Shown here in pieces: positions 1 to 4,914 of a stretch of DNA of 7,814 nt. Source of the stretch: Polyangia bacterium (GTDB taxonomy: Bacteria > Myxococcota_A > Polyangia > Polyangiales > Polyangiaceae); NCBI GenBank assembly GCA_030433055.1, contig JAUILJ010000349.1, positions 1-7,814 on the forward strand, given 5' to 3'. A program made the translations under genes and the position numbers. The first letter of the stretch is position 1, and the number at the start of each line of letters is the position of its first letter. The notes beneath the pieces were generated by a model. It was given only the letters and a program-made list of their open reading frames with translations. It ran no database searches and was not told where the DNA came from.

Positions 1-1206
1 ATCGACGCGCAGCTCATCAAGGCTGACGGCTCGGCCTGCTCCGACGACCTCCAGCGCGCGATCACCAGCCGCTTCGGACTGAACAATGTCCCTTCACGCG
101 GCTCCAACATGGCGGCGTTTTCTTCGGGCACTGCGCGGGACACGAACGATCCAGGGTACGTAAACCCCAACGGGCAGGTCGCGAGCTACAACGCGGCAGG
201 CGGGCGAGTGAACCCTCCGGCGGGCTTCCCCAACAACGGACCTGGCTGTGACGCGGGAGCGGCAGCGTATGACTCGTGCGGTTTGCAAATCACGATGCGA
301 GCGCCAACCAACGCTCAGTCGTTCGCCTATGATTTCCGCTTCTTCAGCACAGAGTATCCAGAGTGGGTGTGCACGGAGTTCAACGACACCTACATCGCCC
401 TCTACGATGGGACGGCGCCAGGGATCCCAGCGAACAAGAACATCTCCTTCGACTCCAACAGCAATCCTGTCTCGGTCAACATCGGATTCTTCGACGTGCC
501 GGGAAGCCCGTACACCACTTCGCATAGCGTGCTGAGTGGGACGGGCTACGACGGAGCGTGCAGCTGGGGAGGGCAGTCACGCGTTTGCGGTGGCGCGACC
601 AATTTCCTGTCGACGACTGCCCCGGTCACCCCGGGCGAGGTGATTACCCTGAGGTACATCATCTGGGACACCGGCGACGACGCCTGGGACTCGACCGTCT
701 TGCTGGATAACTTCCGGTGGTCCACTCAGCCAGCCACCGTCGAGACCCAACCCATTCCTCCTCCGAATCCAGTCACGACCTATACCCCGGGAGACTTCGT
801 TCGCGACTACGACACGTCGAGCATCTGTCCCGTGGGCACCAAGGTCAAATGGGGTCACTGGTCGTGGACCGCTGGCACACCCAGTGACTCGAAGATCGAG
901 TTCTACGTGAAGACCGCGACCACAGCGGCGGGTCTAGCCTCCGCTACCGAGTACCCGCTGCGGTTCACCAACCCGCCCGGTCCATCGAGCCTGACGAGCT
1001 CCGCTGCGGTTGCTCGGGCGAACTACTCGGGAATCAACACTGAGAATGGCTCGCTGGTAGTCGACACGGTGCTTGCCGACCTGTCCCAGCCTAGGCAGTA
1101 CCCTTTCCTGCGGGTGCGAAGCCACCTGGTCCCAACCGGAGACCAGCTCGAGGCGCCGACTCTGCAGAGCTGGAACCTGGAGATCTCCTGCGTGCCGGCA
1201 GAGTGA
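1..1206 (+). CDS. Choice-of-anchor L domain surface protein, 5' end missing
   Basis: The frame is open from base 1 to the TGA at 1204-1206, giving 401 residues, with the N-terminus outside the window. The first ATG inside (109) falls mid-domain, because clear family sequence (SRFGLNNVPSRGSNMAAFSSG) precedes and spans it, so it is not the start. Residues ~1-240 look like a choice-of-anchor L domain: FFSTEYPEWVCTEFND, FLSTTAPVTPGEVITL, then DTGDDAWDSTVLLDNFRW. This is a beta-rich extracellular domain seen in myxobacterial and other secreted proteins. Residues ~260-401 form a second beta-rich domain (YDTSSICPVGTKVKWGHWSW), a type I recall following such domains in myxobacteria. The protein ends at ISCVPAE with no C-terminal sorting signal, so any anchor must be N-terminal. 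No catalytic motif is visible; a surface binding or structural role is inference. It converges with the next gene, stop to stop, 10 bp apart. Confidence 0.85.
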   Translation: MDAQLIKADGSACSDDLQRAITSRFGLNNVPSRGSNMAAFSSGTARDTNDPGYVNPNGQVASYNAAGGRVNPPAGFPNNGPGCDAGAAAYDSCGLQITMRAPTNAQSFAYDFRFFSTEYPEWVCTEFNDTYIALYDGTAPGIPANKNISFDSNSNPVSVNIGFFDVPGSPYTTSHSVLSGTGYDGACSWGGQSRVCGGATNFLSTTAPVTPGEVITLRYIIWDTGDDAWDSTVLLDNFRWSTQPATVETQPIPPPNPVTTYTPGDFVRDYDTSSICPVGTKVKWGHWSWTAGTPSDSKIEFYVKTATTAAGLASATEYPLRFTNPPGPSSLTSSAAVARANYSGINTENGSLVVDTVLADLSQPRQYPFLRVRSHLVPTGDQLEAPTLQSWNLEISCVPAE

Positions 1207-1216
1207 CGGTTCAGTC

Positions 1217-2095
1217 CTAGAGCTCGTCGAACGCGAAGCTCGTCTCGGTACCGCTCACATGAGCCTGGAGCGTCCATCCGCTCGCCGAGTTGCCAGCCAA
1301 GCCCGCGATGGTGTTCGTGCTGCCAGCGACAGTGAGTGAACGCGAACCTTCCGAGACTGGGATGTGGGCGCTCCACACGCCCGTGACGTTCGAACAGTCG
1401 ACGTTTGCGGATTGGCCGCTGCTGATTCGAATCGCGTCGAGCGCGATGAACTGCTGGCCCGAATCATCGACCACTTGCATGAAGCCGCTCGTCTGATCAG
1501 ACGTATTGGAGAACGTCGTTGCGTCCAGCTGCCCGGAGGCGAACGGGGGAGCGCTGGGGGTCCAGTAGGGTAGGGCGATCCCCGACACGTCTCCAGTCGA
1601 GCTGGTCGCCATGCGAGGGCCCGTGGCGCCGCGCAGGTGCAGTACGATCGTATTCCCGTTGCCCTGAGGAAACACAGTCTGCAGCGTAGACAGCAAACCC
1701 GAGGGAGTGGGTGAGTCCCAGCTGTCGACGGTAACCGCCCACGCCTTGTTACCTATGCAGGGGCCCGTTCCTGGACCTCCGCTGCCACCGGTAGAATCCC
1801 CCGCGGAACCGCCGTCGCCTCCTGCGGCGCCAGTCCCTCCTGCGGCGCCAGTCCCTCCTGCAGCGCCAGTCCCTCCTGCAGCGCCAGCGCCACTCCCCGA
1901 CGTCCCTCCAGAGGTGGTGCCGCCAGCGGCGCCCGAGGTTCCGCCGCTCGCGGAGCCTCCGAACCCAGATCCGCCGACTGATGTGCCCCCTGCGCCAGCG
2001 GCGCCTGACCCGCCGGTCGCCTTGGGGTGATCCTCACCCCCACACGCGATTGAGGCGAGGCACGCAACGGCTAGCAGGGCGGACGATCGGCGCAT
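1217..2095 (-). CDS. Putative lipoprotein with long Gly/Ala linker and unrecognised C-terminal domain
   Basis: The product has 292 residues. The start is the ATG whose complement lies at 2093-2095, since it puts MRRSSALLAVACLASIAC, a short lipoprotein signal peptide, at the N-terminus with Cys18 as the likely lipidated residue. An in-frame ATG at 2164 would add 23 residues ahead of the signal and overlap the divergent promoter area, so I rejected it. Residues 19-112 are a low-complexity linker (GGS, GGT, GAAG) with four near-identical six-residue units. Residues 113-292 form a compact domain starting PCIGNKAWAVTVDSWD, with Cys113 and Cys234 as its only cysteines and a possible disulfide pair. 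It is rich in predicted beta-strand (TIVLHLRGAT, SRSLTVAGSTNTIAGLAG) and ends FAFDEL. I do not recognise the domain. An outer-membrane or cell-surface location is inferred from the lipobox and the absence of Asp at +2. Ribosome binding is weak (GTGGA, about 10 nt upstream). Confidence 0.82.
   Translation of the reverse strand: MRRSSALLAVACLASIACGGEDHPKATGGSGAAGAGGTSVGGSGFGGSASGGTSGAAGGTTSGGTSGSGAGAAGGTGAAGGTGAAGGTGAAGGDGGSAGDSTGGSGGPGTGPCIGNKAWAVTVDSWDSPTPSGLLSTLQTVFPQGNGNTIVLHLRGATGPRMATSSTGDVSGIALPYWTPSAPPFASGQLDATTFSNTSDQTSGFMQVVDDSGQQFIALDAIRISSGQSANVDCSNVTGVWSAHIPVSEGSRSLTVAGSTNTIAGLAGNSASGWTLQAHVSGTETSFAFDEL
1818..1889 (-). repeat. 18-bp in-frame tandem repeat, four copies, in lipoprotein linker
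   Basis: Four consecutive 18-bp units (plus strand CCTCCTGCGGCGCCAGTC) lie at 1818-1835, 1836-1853, 1854-1871 and 1872-1889. Copies 1 and 2 are identical. Copy 3 has one change (GCGGCG to GCAGCG), and copy 4 keeps that change and diverges at its last two bases. On the coding strand each unit encodes a six-residue GGTGAA-type block. The unit is a multiple of three, so copy gain or loss would change linker length without breaking the frame. The near identity suggests recent duplication by slippage or unequal recombination. Confidence 0.85.
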
Positions 2096-2181
2096 GAGTG
2101 ATCGATCCACTGCGGCCCACGTCGTTGCAACAAAAAAGCCAAATTGAGGGCACCGAAACCACACTGTGGTAGAAATCCACC
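2096..2181. promoter_or_regulatory. Divergent promoter region between two lipoprotein genes
   Basis: This 86-bp gap separates the start codons of the minus-strand linker lipoprotein and the plus-strand WD40 lipoprotein, so it should carry both promoters. It is less GC-rich than the flanking genes, with an A6 run at 2132-2137, an 8-bp palindrome GTTGCAAC at 2124-2131 and TTGAGG at 2144-2149. No well-spaced -35/-10 pair is convincing on either strand, and neither gene has a strong Shine-Dalgarno. The assignment rests on geometry and composition. Confidence 0.5.
2158..2170. promoter_or_regulatory. Perfect inverted repeat ahead of WD40 lipoprotein start (possible operator or leader hairpin)
   Basis: ACCACA-C-TGTGGT is a perfect 6-bp inverted repeat with a 1-nt centre, ending 11 nt before the GTG start at 2182. 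Its right arm can also pair further downstream: GTGG at 2166-2169 with CCAC at 2177-2180, across the ribosome-binding position. A one-base centre is too tight for an RNA hairpin of the whole repeat without opening inner pairs, so a protein-binding site is the simpler reading. Function is inference. Confidence 0.35.
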
Positions 2182-3468
2182 GTGCGTCTGCTGCTGCCAG
2201 GGCTGGGTTTGGGGGTGAGCCTCTTGGCGCTCCACGGCTGCGGTGCGTCTACCTCCCAGGCCGAACCGCAGGGAAACGGATATGACACCGCCGGGGCTCC
2301 GTCGCCAGCTCCCGAGACCGCGCTGGTTGCGGCACCTGCGGAGCCTGAGGTGACCGCTGAGCGGCGCGCCGGAAACGCGCCGGGTGACGTGCGAGGCCCT
2401 GGGCCTGAAGCGGCCCAGGTCGCCCAGGCTGGGCGTGACTACGGCCAGCTGAGCGAGTCGTTCGTGGGTAGCCAGCACCTGTGGGAGGTCGCACAGCCGG
2501 CTCGACACTACGCGGTGACCCAGGACTACAAGCGCTGGACGCTGCGTCGCACGATCCGGGTGGGGCAGAGCCACCTTACTTCCGCGGGGATGTTCCCCGA
2601 CGAGAAGCGTGCGTTCGTCGTCGGCGGGGGCGAAGGCCTGATTCGCATCTACGACTTGTCGTCGGGCAAGCTGCTCTCCAAGGCGCCCACGCCTGGCTTC
2701 AAGGCCTGGGGGCGAGACACCTTCGGGCTCTGGCCCAGCGCCGAGAGCCCGCTCGGCGCGTGGGTGATCTTTGCGGGCGATCACTCGCTGCAGTTGCTCG
2801 ACCCGAGCAGCGGCTCGATCACACGGGAGATCGCCCAGGCCGCCGCATGGGACCTGCGCTGGACGCGCAATCACGAGATCCTCGGAGCGACCTTCTCGCG
2901 TATCCCTGCGCAAACGTCTGCGCTGAACTTCTTCAACGCCAAGGGGGAGCTGCTCCTGACTCTGGAGAGCAAGGAGCGCGTCGAGGACTGGGCGCTGTCC
3001 GCCGACGGGAAGCTCCTCGCCGTCACCTACTATCCGTCGAACTCCGTGGAGCTGATCGACCTCGAAGCGGGCGCCGTGCGTTTCACTGCGGGAACGCCAG
3101 AGTACACCAATTCCCTGGATTTTTCCCCGGATGACCAGCTGCTCGCGGTGGCCGGTGAGCACACCGTGGTGATGCGCACCAGCGACGGCGGCGATCGAAA
3201 GTATTTCCGCGGGCAAAAGAACAACGCCCATCAGGTGCGCTTCTCCCCGAGCGGCGACGCGCTGGTCGTGTCTTCGTACGATGGTCGCGCGCGGGTGCTC
3301 CGGCCCGGAGATGGGGACAAGCTCACGTTGCTGAAGGAGCTGCGCCACGGCGGCACCGCGAACGTCTACGTGGTGGACTTCTCCGCTGACGGTACGCGGC
3401 TGTTGACGAGCTCTGGTGATCGAACGCTCCGGCTCTGGGGCCCAGCGCCAAAGCGTATTCCTCAGTAG
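2182..3468 (+). CDS. WD40-like seven-bladed beta-propeller lipoprotein
   Basis: The product has 428 residues and starts at a GTG. The start is supported by the signal peptide MRLLLPGLGLGVSLLALHGC, with lipobox LHGC and Cys20 as the lipidation site. Residues 21-~120 form a Pro/Ala/Glu-rich spacer unlike the Gly-rich linkers of the neighbours. From ~124 to the end there are about seven units of ~43 residues, which I read as propeller blades. The clearest are IRIYDLSSGKLL (first), VEDWALSADGKLLAVTYY, NSLDFSPDDQLLAVAGEH, VRFSPSGDALVVSSYDGRAR and the last, VDFSADGTRLLTSSGDRTLRLWG. WD40 propellers are binding platforms without enzymatic activity, and the partner is unknown. The fold ends at the C-terminus, so this is a stand-alone anchored propeller and not the sensor part of a kinase. 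It is divergent from the upstream lipoprotein and convergent, 8 bp apart, with the vWA gene. Confidence 0.88.
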   Translation: MRLLLPGLGLGVSLLALHGCGASTSQAEPQGNGYDTAGAPSPAPETALVAAPAEPEVTAERRAGNAPGDVRGPGPEAAQVAQAGRDYGQLSESFVGSQHLWEVAQPARHYAVTQDYKRWTLRRTIRVGQSHLTSAGMFPDEKRAFVVGGGEGLIRIYDLSSGKLLSKAPTPGFKAWGRDTFGLWPSAESPLGAWVIFAGDHSLQLLDPSSGSITREIAQAAAWDLRWTRNHEILGATFSRIPAQTSALNFFNAKGELLLTLESKERVEDWALSADGKLLAVTYYPSNSVELIDLEAGAVRFTAGTPEYTNSLDFSPDDQLLAVAGEHTVVMRTSDGGDRKYFRGQKNNAHQVRFSPSGDALVVSSYDGRARVLRPGDGDKLTLLKELRHGGTANVYVVDFSADGTRLLTSSGDRTLRLWGPAPKRIPQ

Positions 3469-3476
3469 GGGCTCGG

Positions 3477-4658
3477 CTACTTCACGCGCTCGGTCTTGCA
3501 GCCAAGCAGGATGTCCAGCCCAGCCTCGAAGTCGGCCTTGACCTGCTCGCATGCGCTGGGGCAGAGCAGGATCTGGGTGGGCATGCTCGGGTCGTCGTAG
3601 TACCAGCCGCCCCCGGAGTTGCAGTCGTCGGTCTGCAGCAGCGTCTGCTGGCTCCCACCGCCGGGGGTGAAGATCACGTTCACCTCGTCGTAGGAGATCT
3701 TCCCTTCTTCCACGTCGGTGGGGAGCGTGTATTCGCACGGCAACGCCTGGCCACGGACCTTCTTCAGCGCGTCCTTGAACTCCTGGGCCGCGTTGGTGCT
3801 GCTGATCAGGATGGCCTGACCGGAGCCGCCCGCTGACGCAACGGCGTTGGCGAAGCTGGTCTGTACGCCGTCCAGGCCGACGACGAACGTGGTCACCGAC
3901 GGGTCGAAGCCGTAGCCGGCGGCGGCCAGCCCCGCGATGTCCTGGGTCGACTCGGGGTTGTCGCTTCCGCACATGGGCGGTGGCTGAGTAGGCCACTGTG
4001 GGTTGCCATCAGTGACCAGCAGCACGGCGTTTTTCGTCGTGGAATCGTTCTGGCCGTTCTCGATCCCCTTGAGGATTGCACCACCCAGAGCTGGGTAGGT
4101 CGTGGTCCCGAGGCCGTTTGGAGCCTCGCCGTTCACGGCGTCGATCAACGTCTGGGCGTGCCCGGGGAGCTGCCCGAAGGCCACGGGCGGCTCCTTGAAC
4201 AGGCTCTGATCGCAGCTCGCGGGGCCAGAACGAGGGAAGAAGTTGAGAGCCACGTTGAGGCCCGCGGAGTCCGCGTCGTTGACGAAGGCGGTGATGCCGT
4301 CCTTGATCGCGTCCCATTTGTAGCCAGCCATCGAGTTCGACTTGTCGAGCATGACGTACAGGTTGAGCGGGAACGCCTGGGCGCGTTCAGTGACCAAGCC
4401 GCACGCCGCGTCGGGATCCAGAGCGTCTCCCCCGCCTGCATCGATGAAGCCTCCAGAGCCTCCGGCACCTGTCCCAACGCTGCCGCCGTTGGCTCCACTC
4501 CCTGCGGAGCCACCCTGGGCGCCACCGTTGCCGCCGTTTACGCTCTGCCCCGGTGACTCGTCGGCTCCGGAGCACGCGGCGCCCAGCGCGAAGGCACACG
4601 CCAGGGAGCAGAGTGAGGCGCAGCGCACCAGCCTGGGTCGACGAGAGCTCGTAGCCAT
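3477..4658 (-). CDS. von Willebrand factor A domain lipoprotein
   Basis: The product has 393 residues. The ATG start (complement at 4656-4658) is supported by an AAGGAAAG Shine-Dalgarno and a lipoprotein signal ending FALGAAC, with Cys29 as the lipidation site. Residues 30-~80 are a Gly/Ser linker (NGGNGGAQGGSAGSG). The vWA domain spans about 97-305. Its MIDAS looks complete: DKSNS (Asp105, Ser107, Ser109), a Thr in GLGTTTYPAL (184-186) and Asp216 in LLVTDGNP. Such a site normally binds a divalent cation and, through it, an acidic ligand residue. Residues ~310-393 form a Cys-containing C-terminal region (CEYTLPTDVEEGKISYDEV, DDCNSGGGWYYDD, LLCPSACEQVKADF), which I recall from other myxobacterial secreted vWA proteins. 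Metal-dependent adhesion or protein binding at the surface is the likely role; the ligand is unknown. A long GC-rich divergent gap separates it from the beta-helix gene. Confidence 0.92.
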   Translation of the reverse strand: MATSSRRPRLVRCASLCSLACAFALGAACSGADESPGQSVNGGNGGAQGGSAGSGANGGSVGTGAGGSGGFIDAGGGDALDPDAACGLVTERAQAFPLNLYVMLDKSNSMAGYKWDAIKDGITAFVNDADSAGLNVALNFFPRSGPASCDQSLFKEPPVAFGQLPGHAQTLIDAVNGEAPNGLGTTTYPALGGAILKGIENGQNDSTTKNAVLLVTDGNPQWPTQPPPMCGSDNPESTQDIAGLAAAGYGFDPSVTTFVVGLDGVQTSFANAVASAGGSGQAILISSTNAAQEFKDALKKVRGQALPCEYTLPTDVEEGKISYDEVNVIFTPGGGSQQTLLQTDDCNSGGGWYYDDPSMPTQILLCPSACEQVKADFEAGLDILLGCKTERVK

Positions 4659-4662
4659 TGGA

Positions 4663-4670
4663 CTTTCCTT
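4663..4670 (-). promoter_or_regulatory. Shine-Dalgarno of the vWA lipoprotein gene
   Basis: The minus strand reads AAGGAAAG, four bases (TCCA) before the ATG. It is the clearest ribosome-binding site in the window and fixes the start of the vWA gene; the other lipoprotein genes have weak or no such site. Confidence 0.65.
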
Positions 4671-4726
4671 GCTTCTTCCCTGACGTCAGCTGCTCGCTGC
4701 GCGGGGCTCGGGCCCCCACCGCAATA

Positions 4727-4740
4727 CTTTAGATCTAAAG
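4727..4740. promoter_or_regulatory. 14-bp perfect palindrome, candidate operator
   Basis: CTTTAGATCTAAAG is a perfect, uninterrupted 14-bp palindrome of low GC content inside GC-rich DNA. It lies 68 bp upstream of the vWA start codon and 174 bp upstream of the beta-helix start codon. Position, symmetry and AT-richness fit a dimeric regulator binding site at or near a promoter. The regulator is unknown and no second copy was seen in the window. Confidence 0.45.
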
Positions 4741-4914
4741 CGATACCCGCGGAGTCTGAACCTGCTGATAGCGCCTTCGCTGACTTCCCCGGCGCGCTGT
4801 ACCCCAACCGCCACGCATCCTCCCCGGTGGAACCAGCGTTTCAGTCAAAGGAAGCGAGCAGGGCAGAGTTGTAGCAGCTTTGTTTCGCCCTGTGGTGCGT
4901 GAGACACTCGCGTC

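Larger units (their letters stand above)
4659..4914. promoter_or_regulatory. 256-bp divergent intergenic region
   Basis: This non-coding gap lies between the starts of the vWA lipoprotein (minus) and the beta-helix lipoprotein (plus). Beyond the Shine-Dalgarno and the 14-bp palindrome, it holds the 8-bp palindrome TGACGTCA at 4681-4688 and a short inverted repeat GGGGC-TCGG-GCCCC at 4703-4716, which would lie in the vWA leader if transcription starts near the palindrome. The part at 4741-4914 has no strong hairpin, no convincing -35/-10 pair and no small ORF with a good ribosome-binding site. AAAGGAAG near 4848-4855 resembles a Shine-Dalgarno but no usable start codon follows it. Confidence 0.5.

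Noticed and set aside
109..111. ATG at 109 as the start of the first gene
   Set aside because: The frame is open back to base 1 and the upstream residues belong to the same choice-of-anchor L domain, so the gene is truncated by the window edge.
1220..1244. Short repeats near the first convergent junction (GAGCT/AGCTC and AGCTCGTC twice)
   Set aside because: They lie within coding sequence, have only 5-8 matching bases and have a plain explanation in the codons used; too weak for a terminator.
1818..1889. CRISPR-like array
   Set aside because: The 18-bp copies are directly abutting and in frame within a gene, with no spacers.
1707..2030. Proline/alanine-rich plus-strand frame with PPAAPV repeats
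   Set aside because: It is the complement of the Gly/Ala linker of the minus-strand lipoprotein; it has no start context or domain.
2096..2164. A 23-residue N-terminal extension of the minus-strand linker lipoprotein
   Set aside because: It would bury the lipoprotein signal peptide inside the protein and overlap the inverted repeat and divergent promoter region.
2071..3996. A 641-codon open frame on the minus strand
   Set aside because: It runs antisense through the whole WD40 lipoprotein and then into the vWA gene in another frame. It is Arg/Ala/Gly-rich with no domain or signal, as expected from a GC-rich shadow frame.
4848..4872. Possible small gene after AAAGGAAG
   Set aside because: No ATG or GTG follows at usable spacing, and the TTG in the region is directly followed by a stop codon.
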